A DNA stretch of 64,000 bases from Dasyornis broadbenti (lineage: Eukaryota > Chordata > Aves > Passeriformes > Dasyornithidae), in the NCBI GenBank assembly GCA_013397935.1, contig VZRN01005629.1, positions 1,065,228 through 1,129,227 of the forward strand, given 5' to 3'. The notes under the pieces were generated by a model that was not told the DNA's origin, made no database searches, and was given only the letters and a program-made list of their open reading frames with translations. How positions within the stretch are numbered: the first letter of the stretch is position 1; each line of letters opens with the position of its first letter. The translations under genes were made by a program, and so were the position numbers. Positions 1-12,200 of the stretch are shown here, one piece after another.

Positions 1-120
1 GTTAAGCATGTTAATTTTCTGTAATCTATTTGAAACAAATTCGAAGCAACCATTGGTTCGCAGGCATGGCTACCTTCGCAGCTGGAGTGATATAACAGCA
101 ACTCTATTTTTATTTTGTAG

Positions 121-260
121 CTGATGCTTTTTTCAAAGCTGCAGTCAGCCTTGTTCCCGAAGTGCCAAAAATGATCAGTGTAGATGGAAAGATGCGACCT
201 TCTGATGCCTTCCTCCTGGAATTCCTTTGTAATTTTTTTTCCACATTATTAGTTGTTCCG
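121..260 (+). CDS. VPS35L: VPS35L coding exon (first in window)
   Basis: A TTTTGTAG acceptor ends at 120 and a GTAAGT donor starts at 261. The exon opens with two bases of a split codon and then reads 46 codons, including FFKAAVSLVPEVPKM and LLEFLCNFFSTLLVVP. It ends in phase 0. Confidence 0.95.
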
Positions 261-3200
261 GTAAGTTGAGTGTGTATGAACAGCATAGGTTAGTATAGAT
301 TATCTGACTGTCCTGTTTTAAAATTTAGAGTAGATTGGACTTCTGGAGTGGGAGACGCACTGATTAGCTTTCCGTGAGCAAGATGAATCAATTTGGTTAT
401 CTGGTGCAAAATCACTCACCCCAATCCAAAATGGGGAAGCAGAACAATTGTGTGTAACATTACCACTCTCAGTAGCACTTCTCACTACAAATGGATTTGG
501 GGTAGAGTGAAATCTCACCATCATTTAATTGTGTAAACATCGTTTACTGGGTTATTAGCTAAGTACTCAAAAAACTCTAATACCTGAGAAGGGGAAAAAT
601 ATAGAGCACTAGTTCCTGTTAGTTTCAGTTACTTTGTTAATAGGTTGCCCAATCATTTGAGTGAAACTAATAATTAGAAGATGTGTTTTGGCATAACCTT
701 CCTATTGGAATTGCATATTCATCAGAAGGATGAATATTTCACTAAATACTACCATTCTACACCCTTCAGTTTTTAACTAATTGTCAAGTTTAGAAGGAGA
801 TGTAGTTTTTCCTCCAGTATTTTCAGTTATAGCTAAAAGATAAGGGGAAATTGTAAATTAATCTAGAGGAACAGAAAAAGAACTTTGAGGTATATTCATT
901 TGTCCTTGGAGAAAGTGGGTTATTCCTCCTCACTGAAACCTCCCTTGTGGTTTTCTCCTTCCTTTTTTCTTTGACTGCATGTTTGGTGAAGCAGCACACA
1001 GCATGCTGTGTGGACCGCATGCTGTCCAAAGCCTTGTTGTCAGAGCAGTAGAGTCCCCGTATTCCAGTGGAAGGGGTCTCCCGAGCCATGCATGTTCAGA
1101 AAGGTGGAGGTGCTGTGTTGTTAGAAGGGAAAGGGAAGTTGCCCCTGTGATGTGTCAGTGCCGTCCACTGACTGCAGAAGTCAGGCTTTGAAGGAGGCTG
1201 TGGAGTGACTTGGATCATTACCAGATGCTTGAAGGAAGGGAGTGATACAACCTCTCAGATTCAGTAATGAAAAATAACTTGCAATGAGATGCCAGGATTC
1301 AGAAAGTAGCTTCCCTAATTTTGTTCTGTACTTACAGAAGATCAAAAGCAAATGTCCCCAGTGGATTGTGATTTGTCCTATGTATCTTGATGCCACTGCA
1401 CCAACTGCCAGCTGGAATTAGCTGAGTGCAGTATTAAAGCTGCTTGTGAAAACTCCCAGCTTATGTAAAGCAGAGTCTTTCTTTTCATTTCATATTAAAA
1501 GATTGTTGATTGTCTGTAAGTGACTTCCCAGTGTAGGTGTTCTTCTGAAACTCATAATTATGTGAGTAATACACTACAGCTTACTGATACGATTTTATTA
1601 ACAAAATCTACCCGGTGTTTAATTTTAGAGGCTTAGCTACTAAGAAGCTGACAATTAATTTTGTACTACTCCCCCATGACTAGAAAACAAAGCATTTCAG
1701 TGTTTGTCTGTGGAAGCTGCCTAGATCATGTTCTGATAATGGGTCAAATGGGCATTTTAGATGGAAACTGGAAGGAAATTTTAAAGGATTTGCAGGAAGC
1801 ACACTTAAGAAAAGTAGCTGTCAGCTTTAATTATATTGTAGTTTTGCTTTTATAGAGCTCATCCTGTGACTCTATGTCACTGAAATGACTGCAAATAATC
1901 CTGGTTTTGTTCCAGGGTTGTAGTGTTGGTTTTGACTTATCTTTTTTTCTTTCCTGCAGGACCATCCAGAGCAAGGAGTGTTGTTTCTTGTGCGAGGATT
2001 ACTAAATGTGATCCAGGATTATACTTGGGAGGATAACAGCGATGACAAAGTCAGGATTTATACTAATGTTTTGCATCTGCTGTCTGCAATGACTCAAGAA
2101 GCATATATCTGCCATGTAGATAAAGGTAATACCTAAGGTGGGGCTCTGTCTTGCATTCCACCAGGACTTTTGTAGTATTGTCTTATGACCATGATCAGTT
2201 AATGAAGACCAGTGGTAATCAGTCTTACAGAATGGATTATTTTTCTATCCAGTTCCAGGTATTGTAACTTAAAATAATCCCGGGAGCTGGCTTCTGAACA
2301 GATGTACAGTCTGTTCTTTAAAGTGAATCTGGGCAGAGTGGGTTACTTAGTTTGCTAGTGGTAGTGTTGGTGCAAATGCTTATAAATGTGAACTTTTCAA
2401 GTAAAGATTATGCATATGAAGGCTTTTCTTTTAGTGTAAAGTATCAACTTGATTTATACTTATCATTGGTGTTTCATCCACTTTTATTAACAACTTGAAT
2501 GTAAAGCCTAGTCTTCATTATTTAAATAATGTATTTGCTACTTTAAAGGCAGGCTTTCAGTTTTGGAAATTGCAGTAACTTAACCAAATTCTTCAGAATA
2601 GCTAGAATAGTCTAAAGATTTTACATTTTATAAAATAGCTGTCATATTTTTTGTAATAATTTTGGAATATTTTGATGTGCTCTAAACTTTGAATATTTGA
2701 ATTCTGGTTATAGATTACTAAATTAAGGTAGAGCATCCTGGAAGATTAGTGAGTCAGAGAAGCCAAGCTGGTTTGACTTTTTCTTTCAGTTGGCCAGTGC
2801 TTTCACAGAGGGGCAGGCTGGAATGTGTTCTGCAGTTCTTCTGGTGTCTGTCAGATTTACCACCCATGACAAAATACCTCTTGCAGTTAGCAGCACAGAA
2901 AATAGCTGCCAGTTGAACTGCTACTCTGTCGTAAATCCTGCTGTTCAAATTCTGTATGGAAGTGTGGTTTAGCTGCTTTTTATTTCACTCCATTTTTTAT
3001 ATGACCAAAGTAGCTGCATAATCCCTAGATGAGAAATCTAAATTAATTAGATTTTAATGGAGACAAGCATGGAGATATAAATTAGTAATTTTTCCCCTCT
3101 AGTAGGGTGATGGGGTTTTTTTCTTAGGTGGACCTTGTACCTTAGCTTCTTAAAATGAAGTTTACTTGGAAACAGGGGATTCATCTTTTATCTTTTGTGC

Positions 3201-6200
3201 TTTCTGATTTACCTAGAGTACACTTAAACCTACAATTTCTTTTAACCTACTTCTTAATAGAACATAAATAAATTAAGTCAAAAGACACGTTTAAATTCAC
3301 AATTATATAAGCTGTAAAAACTTCAAGAACTCTCTTCTTCCGGTGAATCCTTTAAGGCCTTTGAAACTGAAAAGATACTTTTTGAATTTCTGTCCATGAC
3401 TTTGAGGTAACCATGGTTTTATTTTAGGGAAAAAAATTAAAATGCAGTTTCTTTTGAAAAATCTTGTTGTTTTCACTAAATAAACCACAAATTGTATGGC
3501 CCAGTCCTGCTGCCATTGAAGATGATGGCCATACTCTTCTAAAGTGATGGGAACAGGGAGTCTGTCTCTGTGGAAAACCTGAAAATTGACACAACATATT
3601 GCATTACATTAAATCTAGCAGATATTTTTGAGCACTCAGAAATACAGGACTGGCTTTAAGCTAGAGGAGTCTTTTCGGTGTTTTGTTCCTAAAATCAAAA
3701 GGAAATAGTAGGCAACCAAGTGGTAGGCACTTAAAAAACATTGTTCTGATTGGGTTTCATAGAGGAGGGACATTTTGTAACTTCCAAATGTGGTCTTCTC
3801 TCCATATATGGTGTTTTCAGTAGCAAATAAATGTACAGCTCTTTAGCCTAAGCTTGAATTCATCTCTGCAGTTGATTCCAATGATGCTCTGTATGGTGGA
3901 GACTCCAAGTTCCTGGCTGAAATTAATAAACTGAGTGAAACAGTGGTATCACAGATCCTGGATCATCTGAAAACCCTTGGAAAAGAAGAGGTATGTTCTT
4001 ACCCAGCTTGATTCAATAAAAACCAAATAATTTTGAGTTGAAGAAACAGACCAACTTTGGCCAGGAATTGGTCTTTTCAAAAGCTTCAGGAGCCTCATAA
4101 CAAAAGGAAATTGGGTATTTTCACTTGTTTAGAAAGTGAGTCCATCACATAGGCAGGCTTATGGTGGAGTCACCTAATCATGTCCAATCCTGTAATGAGC
4201 AAAGTGAGAATTCACAGTTAGTCTATTACTGGGGAAAATACAATGAAGGCCACCTATAATTATAAAAGTTTCAGATCCCAGGCACTAGGATGATGTCAGG
4301 AGAGAGGTACAGAAGGAGGAAAAAGGTGTTTTGTCTTTACCCTGACTTTAGTATATTTGTTCAATATAAAAGAAAGAAAACTCTAGGCAGCTTATTGAAT
4401 TTCTTGATTGGACTTCAGAGGCTCTGAGGGATCAAATACAGCTTAATGGATTGTATGTGAAAGGCAGGTGACTAATGTTTACTGAAATAATGAGAACTTA
4501 CTGTTCTGTTAATGTACCTGTTTCTGAGAATGGACCCTTCCACAGCTTCCTAATCACCCCTTACAGGTTGGCTTCTATTGATAGAAACTTTGTGGCTTGT
4601 AGCCTGGAATGGGAGGGCAGAGCATGATTGATTTGATGGAATTTTTTAGGTAGCCAGTTTGCATAGTAGCCTGGAGTGTTTGCCAATACAGAATGTGGTA
4701 AGTGATACATATTGGGAGGGCACTGTGCTAAGTTTAGCCTTTTCTCTGCTTTTGCTGTCCCATTTGTCCTTCCCTGAGCAATGGCAGAGATGTAAGATGA
4801 ATATATCCTTTGCTCAAATCCTCTGCATCATAGAACACACACCACAGTGAACAGTAGTTCTTTTTCAGAACAGTAGCAGCAGGAACAACCATTCTAGCAC
4901 AGCTAAGAATGTCCAAGCAAGTCTTGGAAGGAAATTTTTAAGTTTTCAGGACTGTGTGGGTTGTATATTAGGGATTTTTTTTGCATCTGACTCCTGTATG
5001 GAATTTGTGGGTAGCAGTGTTTATAGGGCTTGAAATCCATGGTTTCTGAAAGGCCTTTTTTTTTTTTTTTTTTTCCTACTTCCAAGCATAATACTTTGAG
5101 TAAGGAGATCCTGTGTTATTTCACTGAAGCTGTTGTTGCATAGAAAACTGGATTTAAGGCTAAGCAGCACAGATATAGGTGCTCGGCCTGCCTTTGCCTC
5201 TGCAGCCTTGGATTTGATCCTCTGTCCCTCCTTATTTACAGAGGGACCATTTGTTTTGCTTTGTTGAATAAAAGCCATTGAGAGATAAAAACTGTTTTGT
5301 AGGAATGAATAGTTGTTTGAGGAAGCTGTTGTTGCTGAGGCAATAGAAGTGATGAGAATATTGTCAGAGATCTTAATTTGTGCTAAAGTGAAACTGGTCA
5401 TAAAATCACTGTGGTATTTGGATTGCGTCAGTGTTGGTGACCTTTTCTTATTCATCTTCTTGGCTGCTCATTTAGATGAACAAGCCTCTGATGATTTTGT
5501 GTTTTTATTGGTTCATTTCCTTTAAAAGCTATAAAGGAAAATAAATTTTTCTCACAATAAAATCCTTTCACCAAATGGCAATTTTGAAGAGAACAATGCA
5601 TCTTATTGTTAACACAGTGTGGTCTTTTCACAGTATTAGAGAATGCTTCATTTATGTGTCAGTGCTGGAATGGAAATTTTTACTTCTGGACAGTTCTGTA
5701 AAGTTCAAGCTGTTTCTGATCAAAAGAACATGTGCCAGTGAATCCTCTCTGCTTTGTGTGGGGGAAAGACTGCTCTTACGCTCCTTAAGGTCCCTGTTCA
5801 GCAATTTTAGGGGAAGTAGCCACAAATATGGTGCAAATATATTTTTATCACCAGAGTTTCAGTGAAAGAATAGCAAAGAAAAAACATCTTTTGTTAAATA
5901 AATAAATAAAAGTAGAATAGACTGTAGGAAAAAAAGCCTGAAGTTGCATTAATTTAGACTGATGATAGGAGTCTCTCTGAAAATATATAGCCATGGTGCT
6001 ATAAGTGCAAGGTTGGTTGGTGGGAGGCGATTTCTATGCAATTGTAGGGAGTCTTGAGTTACAAATGTGTCAGGCCTACATACTGTGCTGTGCCAAGTGT
6101 TATGAGATGTAGGAGTCTTGTGTAATTATTTTATTTACAGCAGCTTATGTTGATGTACAAACTACTGCTATTTGTAGCATTTTGAATGGAATATGAAAAC

Positions 6201-7157
6201 TATGCCTGTATTCTTGTGTCTGTTAACCATTGGTGTGCGTTACAAAGTGAGCGCCCTTTGAACTGAGACTTCAGAGAAGCCAGCGAGGTTAAGCTGGGTG
6301 TTTTGGGATGACTGTATAGTTATATGGGATTTTTGTTTTCATTGTAGACCCTGAAGCGACAGAGCCAGCTGGCACTCTATTTCTTTAACACTATTCTGGC
6401 TCACGGAGACCTAAGAAACAACAGACTGAACCAGCTTTCAGTCAATCTCTGGAATCTTGCTCAGAAACATGGCTTTGCTGACACCAAGACTATGGTAAGG
6501 GAGGGAAACAGATAATGCAGAGAAATTCTAGTTCTTAATATCATTTTCCACTCTTTATTTGGGAAAAGGTAACGGTTTCTTGATCTGAATAAACCTAATA
6601 CAATTTACAAGTTACTATCTTAAAAAGTATCAAATGATCCTAAAACCCCAACAAATTTTTCTAAATGCTTCTTAATGAACAAGCAGCTTCTCTTACTCCA
6701 ACTGGTCTGTATCTTTCTAGCATTTTAATAGTATGTCAAGCATTAAGGAACCTGAAAATGTTGGGTGCTCTTAACTTTTTTGTTCAGTACAGAAAACTAG
6801 CTTTAAGAGAAACACAGCATTTTTATTTTGTGGAGGAACTGCCTGGTGAAAGCTTGTAAAGTAGCATTTGAGAGCCTTTGAGAAAGATGCACATGATAAT
6901 GAGCTCTGGAGTAAGCAATGCCAAGTGCTCACAAACCCAGAGAAATTTAGGGAAAATCCTGAGAGTGTCTGTCTAAAACACCTTCACAAAGATGAACTGC
7001 TCGTGTATGAAATGAGAAGAGACAAAAAATCTCCAAAACCCCTTTTTTTCAAACCCAGGTGAAAACCCTAGAATACATCAAGAGGCGAGGCAAACAACCT
7101 GAAATGAGTCATTTCACAGACTTGGCCCTTCGCCTTCCTCTGCAGTCCAGGACCTGA
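121..7157 (+). CDS. VPS35L: VPS35L (retriever subunit), C-terminal five coding exons, 5' partial
   Basis: VPS35L (human C16orf62) is the VPS35-like alpha-solenoid of the retriever trimer with VPS26C and VPS29. Within the Commander assembly it recycles SNX17-bound cargo from endosomes to the plasma membrane. The five exons (121-260, 1960-2125, 3872-3990, 6348-6494, 7059-7157) all have AG/GT borders and compatible phases, and join into 222 residues plus a TGA stop. Recognisable stretches include LLEFLCNFFSTLL, NVIQDYTWEDNSD, LYGGDSKFLAE, ILAHGDLRNN, LNQLSVNLW and the C-terminus LALRLPLQSRT, which agree with my memory of the human protein. This is the C-terminal solenoid, the part that binds VPS29 in the family. 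Upstream exons lie left of the window. The gene faces KNOP1 tail to tail. The assignment is secure from sequence identity and synteny. Confidence 0.96.
261..1959 (+). other. VPS35L intron
   Basis: Non-coding interval between two VPS35L exons. Open frames on both strands here are short and lack splice context. The only structure noted is a perfect 18-nt palindrome at 995-1012. No repeat family was recognised. Confidence 0.85.
1960..2125 (+). CDS. VPS35L: VPS35L coding exon
   Basis: The acceptor is TTCCTGCAG (to 1959) and the donor GTAATA (from 2126). It reads 55 codons beginning DHPEQGVLFLVRG and including NVIQDYTWEDNSDDK, leaving one base of a split valine codon. Confidence 0.95.
2126..3871 (+). 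other. VPS35L intron
   Basis: AT-rich intron between exons joined in phase 1. I see no repeat, RNA gene or credible coding segment. Confidence 0.85.
3872..3990 (+). CDS. VPS35L: VPS35L coding exon
   Basis: The acceptor is CTCTGCAG (to 3871) and the donor GTATGT (from 3991). Two bases complete the split valine, followed by 39 codons with DSNDALYGGDSKFLAE and ILDHLKTLGKEE, ending in phase 0. Confidence 0.95.
3991..6347 (+). other. VPS35L intron
   Basis: The largest VPS35L intron in the window. It holds a 19-base T homopolymer at 5056-5074. A 144-codon minus-strand frame (5021-5455) runs through that homopolymer and looks like chance. Nothing else was recognised. Confidence 0.85.
5056..5074. 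repeat. T homopolymer, 19 bases
   Basis: An uninterrupted run of T in a VPS35L intron, probably length-variable. Confidence 0.95.
6348..6494 (+). CDS. VPS35L: VPS35L coding exon
   Basis: The acceptor is ATTGTAG (to 6347) and the donor GTAAGG (from 6495). It has 49 whole codons, with TLKRQSQLALYFFNTILAHG and NQLSVNLWNLAQKHG, ending in phase 0. Confidence 0.95.
6495..7058 (+). other. VPS35L last intron
   Basis: Short intron before the terminal exon. Two open frames of 64 codons are present on the + strand, with no family resemblance. Confidence 0.85.
7059..7157 (+). CDS. VPS35L: VPS35L terminal coding exon
   Basis: The acceptor is AAACCCAG (to 7058). It has 32 codons plus TGA at 7155-7157 and begins VKTLEYIKRRGKQPEM. 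The ending, RLPLQSRT, is nearly the human C-terminus as I recall it. Confidence 0.95.
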   Translation: MKTLEYIKRRGKQPEMSHFTDLALRLPLQSRT

Positions 7158-7925
7158 TGAATGCCTCTTCCAAGGAATCACATGCACAAGGGAGCATGGA
7201 ACCAAGGCCAAAAATCACTGATCTAGATTCCAACTGGAGGAGTTCAGTGTATTTTTACTTTCCTTAGCAGGGCAGATTTACATGGGCACAGTAAAGGTAA
7301 AACTGTTGTGAGTGCAATAATTTAACCTGATTTTCTGTATCCAGTTTTACCATAATATTGTTATTTACTTTCTGTAAACAGTATTTTGAACCTCTGTGGT
7401 TGTAAAAGCCTTTTTAGATCTAACCTGTTGTAATTTTAACAAAAAAGGAAGAAGATAAATGTACAAATGAATTCACAGCCTCAAAATTCCATCCCTTTCA
7501 CAGGATAGTCTTTCTCCTTGCTGCTTTCCTTGCTCCTGAAAGCAGCATTTCAATATGATAATCATACTAACTCTGCTTTGGGATGCTGCCAGCATTTTTT
7601 TGGCTGATTCCAGTAGAGGAGAAAAATGGCTGCGGTGTTACTGTCCTAATTTCTACAATACATTTTCACAGACATGTTTATGTTTTCATTTTAGTCCAGT
7701 GGTGTTTTGTAAAATGGAAGCAATCTTTAAGTGCTGCAAAGGAAAATGGAAATGTATGCAAAGTACTCTTTACTTGCAAAGTACACTATCACTGTATAAA
7801 ACAATTTGCAGTTCATCTGTGTGTTCTGGGCGAGTTTCTGTGTGTATACAAATTTATCACCTTACCCTTATGGAATTTAGTTACATCTAGTGTTATTATT
7901 TCTAATAAAATTTCACTCTCACTAC
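7158..7925 (+). other. VPS35L: VPS35L 3' UTR (end approximate)
   Basis: Follows the TGA at 7155-7157. The first strong polyadenylation hexamer on this strand is AATAAA at 7904-7909, so cleavage near 7925 is likely. A second hexamer at 8640-8645 could give a longer form that approaches the KNOP1 3' end. The end point is inferred. Confidence 0.6.
7904..7909 (+). terminator. Polyadenylation signal AATAAA for VPS35L
   Basis: Canonical hexamer about 750 bases after the VPS35L stop codon. The assignment rests on position only. Confidence 0.55.
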
Positions 7926-8962
7926 TTCTGCCCCAGGGTAAGGAACCATGTTGAGACCTTGCATCTACTGTTGCTTTTGCTTAGTGTAAGTATTTTAATG
8001 AACTAAATCCTTATACAGACATGGATGTAAGAGATGGTCACTTTGTCTTGCTTAAAAACCAGAGCTACACTAAAACTTAACACCATCTCCCATAACAAAT
8101 GGCACAGCCAGTAATAAGATTTGAGTTTTTCATTAGCTTTTGTAACTTCAAGCAATACAGTGACAGAAAGCTCTGGCCTCTTGAATTCTGAACATGTATA
8201 CAAATGCAGTCTTGTATTTTGTTCTCTTGCTAAAAAAGCCAGTTCAAGTGCAAGTTGCGTGAAAATCCAAAGGTTAGAAATGTCATTCAGACTGATACAT
8301 AATGAACCCAATAAACACATTATTAAAATTATGTTGCTTTCTATAATTTAGGAAATCTAGATCCGTATATTTGGTGCTTGCTATCCAAAATGCTTTTACT
8401 TTCATTTTTAGATAACAGCTGCTGACTGAAAATCCAACTGCCAGAGCATAGTTCAAATACAGAGTATGGTCAATGCTATCCATTATTATAACAAAGATAT
8501 TAGATTTTTAAGAACTACTTTCCAACTTAAAAGTCTGCCCTCATCAAATTTGAGGGCACACCACTAGTGCGTCTTCAAAGTAAAGCACCATCACTTTGTA
8601 CCACTCACTGAGTGTAAAGAATGTAAGATTTTACAGAACAATAAAATCCTTTTGAATCACTAAGATGGATAAAAGTAAGTTTATTAAATCAGCATTTAAA
8701 AAAAATTATGGAATTTCAAATAGTTGTAGGTATGGCACACATCTTCAGTCTTTGAAGGAGGCTGTCTCTTGCCTCGTAGAACAACATTGGTAAAGGTTTC
8801 AAAAACTTGCTGTTTAGATGAAGTGAGGACCCAGCTGGACTATGCAGTTGAAAACTTGTACTTCAAGCATCTCGTAAACAAAATTTCTTCAGCATTTTGT
8901 TACTTTATTTCATGTAAAAAGATGTGAAAGCAAAATTTCATTGTTTTTATTACTTCAGAGTT
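7926..8962. other. Convergent VPS35L/KNOP1 tail region
   Basis: Lies between the two convergent genes. It carries + strand AATAAA at 8640-8645. On the minus strand, AATAAA is found at 8904-8909 (54 bases past the KNOP1 stop) and 8680-8685. KNOP1 3' UTR probably fills part of it and the two transcripts may overlap. No coding sequence or repeat was recognised. Confidence 0.6.
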
Positions 8963-9268
8963 TTAATCTTCAAATTTTATAGATCTAGATGTATATTTGT
9001 CTATGTATACTTTTTTGTTGGCAGTCGGTTGAAATCCAAGACCAATTCCTCTGTGTTGCTTCAAGTCCATTGCTTTATCAAACTCCATCTTCAGAGCCTG
9101 CTGTAACTTTGCCTCCCCTTCCTTGTTCAGAGCCATATTTGGTTTGTTTGTAGTTGCTGAGAGATTTTGGGTAGGCACCTTTTTAAAGCCACCCATCAGT
9201 CTAAAAAACTTCATTTCTTCTTCAGAACTTTTAAAAGTAGCTGTACTCCACTGTCCAAACTTCATATC
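8963..9268 (-). CDS. KNOP1: KNOP1 terminal coding exon
   Basis: 101 codons plus TAA (complement at 8963-8965), after a CCTCACAG acceptor. It begins DMKFGQWSTATF and contains FFRLMGGFKKV, PNMALNKEGEAKLQQAL, the GIGLGFQPTANKKVYID block and the ending SRSIKFED, which correspond to the human KNOP1 C-terminus. Confidence 0.94.
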   Translation of the reverse strand, partial: DMKFGQWSTATFKSSEEEMKFFRLMGGFKKVPTQNLSATTNKPNMALNKEGEAKLQQALKMEFDKAMDLKQHRGIGLGFQPTANKKVYIDKYTSRSIKFED

Positions 9269-12200
9269 CTGTGAGGCAAAACAAGGTTAACACTAAAATT
9301 AAGAAATACCAAGACCTAGGAAGACAATTTCTGGCTGTGTACCATGAGAACAGAACCAGCTACAAAAACCTGACAGGGTGACAAAGTTATTCCATGGGCA
9401 GTACCTCTCGAAGGACATGGTAGAAGAATGACCTAACTCTGCCTGAGTGCATCTTCATTAGCATTTCAGGCCATTTAACCTGGAGAGAGGGGTTAATGCG
9501 CTTTGAGAATATCCTTTCCCTCTGTCCTTAGGAATCTTGGCTTTCTGCTCTCTCTTTACATAGCTCAAAGAGCCAGACATCATCTCTTATTCTAGGAAAA
9601 CTGTCAGACTTAATCCTCTTTCACTGTCACTTCATAGGGTTATCTTTTCATTTCCCCACTGCTTAGTTAGGGAGCTGTTGTTTTCAGCAATGTTTTGTTA
9701 TGTTAGCTGTGGACACAGTGTTCAATCTGGCTTATAAGCTTTAAGTAATATTTGCCTTCCCATCCCCCTAATTACAACTAATATTGCAAGAGTGTAAAAC
9801 CAGAGGGCATACCCTTATCCAGCAGGACAACGTCTAGTTCTCCTAAAGCCTCCCCTCCCTTGCAGTTTGCTGTGTTCTTTGTATTCACTGTATTCTCTGA
9901 ATGAGTTCACCCCTTCAGGATTTTTCTTTTGTCTGCAGATTCTGGCTCCTTTCTGAGGAGGCAATGTCCAGCTAAAATGAGACTTCAGCTGTTTGTGGAA
10001 AACCCAAGATACACCATATGATTTAAAAAGTTCATGAACTTTTGGCTTACCTAAGAACAGATATATTTGACTCCTGAGCTACAGCTATGCAGTCATAAAT
10101 ATTTTTCTACTCACAGGATTTCTACTCACAATTTTTTCTTTAAAATTGGGCATGATACCAAATGAAAGAATGACTGATTATTAATTAAATAGACTAAACT
10201 GGCTACATGAAAGGAAAAAAAGGTGAATTCGGTGGTATGTTTATGTCAGCCTGAAATCCTTCCAACAGAACAGTTGTACCTTGCATGAAACAGTCATTCT
10301 CCAGCAGACAGCCCGCATGACACACAGCACACTACACAATATTGCAGGCAAGCTACCAGCAGGGTTTTTTAAGTTTAAAAAAAAAAAAAAGCAAGGTTAA
10401 AAAAAAAGCAAGGCTGGAGTATCATCCACCATCACAGGCCAGAATACCTAGTATTGGAAGAAAGCTACCCATAATACTTTAGTCTTTTGACCTTGCACAA
10501 AGGCAAGTTGCTGTATAAGGCTAGTCTGTGACAGATGCACGCACACATACAGATATATTTATTTATCTGTGACTTGAGTGTAAGTCCTCCCTTTGCAAAG
10601 GGAGACATCTGCACAGATGCAAATATAATTATGGCTTGTCAAAACTCTGTTTTTAAGTGAGCTGCTGGCAGGCACTACACACAGCTTTTGCTGAAGCATT
10701 CCCAGCTCACTCTTTGTGGAGCTGATGAATTCGTTTTCACAGCTTCTATTCTTCTGCATACTACTAAACAGAGACAGATCAGTGCCAGAGAACTGAGATC
10801 TCCTGCCAAGGATGTCATTTTTCTCAATGACTTCAGAGACTATTAGACAGTAGCAGTTCCAGAGCTACGCAGGCTCCCTCCCACTATTAGATCTACAGAA
10901 GTTGTTTCTGGCATTTGTTTTTAGGCATATTCCAGCTTTCTAGGCATTCTGGCAGTCTTGCAAAACAACAGAAGCCTGAATTACTAGCTAAGCTTTCTCT
11001 CCACCTCAGTCTTCTTACCTCTGGCTAAGCACTACTGCAGGTTTCCACTACCTTACTGTGAATCTGTCAGGAGCCAGGCTGAGTAGGATGCAAAAGCAAA
11101 GAATAAAGAATCATCTTTCAAAGAGGTGGAGGAAAGATGCAGAAGCCATGAGAGGACTGACTAAATATCAAACACTTGTGTTTTGTCACCCCCTTTACCT
11201 TTCCATGTGTCCCTGTTTCTGAATGTGTGCAGCGTCTTGCAGGTAAGAAATCAGATACACTTCAGTGACTGCTGCATTCATAGCCCAAAAATTAGTTGTA
11301 TTTCACAGTAAGCAGAAAATGTTTCTGTAGCAATTTTTGATGGCTCATTCTCCAGAGGAACCAGAGAAAAGGTTGCTTTTGAGGACCGATGATGGGAATT
11401 GGAACACTGTACAATGCCAAGGAGCTCACTGCTCAGCTCTCAGACTCTCCTGGCATTGTACCAACTTGTTCTATAGCATGACCTTAAATCTGCAGCCAGA
11501 AGGAAGACGGTTGTGCCAAGCCATGTACCTGAGCCACATACAAAAAAGAGCACAGTGTTTTTTTCAGGAGCTTGCTGTGGGACACAGTATTTCCATCAGG
11601 TCAAGGTCTAAACTCATACGTACCTGTCCCACTTTGGAACTGAAAGTCTTGGTTTTGCCAGATTCTCTATCGATTTCTTCTTGCAGAGCTTGCCGCCTCA
11701 CCTAGTGTGCAGAAAAATTACACGTGCAGCATAAGACACTACGTCCTGTGTGTTAAATGACAGTCAATCAATTCACAATGAAATAATAAGAATAAAATAA
11801 TTGGTTATCTTCTGAATTTTACAAGGATAATTAAAAGGTTGCATGGGATACTTTCACACACTCAACACCAGAACTGTGATTTTTTTAGTGGAATGTTAAA
11901 TGAGTATTTTGCTGTATCAGGTAAGTTTAATTTTCTAACTGCAGGCAACAGCTACGCTGAAACAGCCAACATCGATGACAGGCAAAGAAATCTGTATTTA
12001 CCTTAATAAGTTAGAAGCTTCTGACATTGACTGGAGCTGTACATTTTGGGCTTAACCCATGGAAGGTAAAGCACATTTTAAGCAGAGCTTTATTTAGGGA
12101 AATCTAGGTACAGATAAGCAACAAAGCAGTTTTTTTGTATCAATGCCTATGCAGATGGTAAATGCTGACTTGCTTTAGATCTTGCACAATTAAGACAAAG

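Noticed and set aside
5021..5455. 144-codon minus-strand frame
   Set aside because: It passes through a 19-base homopolymer read as KKKKKK, in a VPS35L intron, with no domain or splice support.
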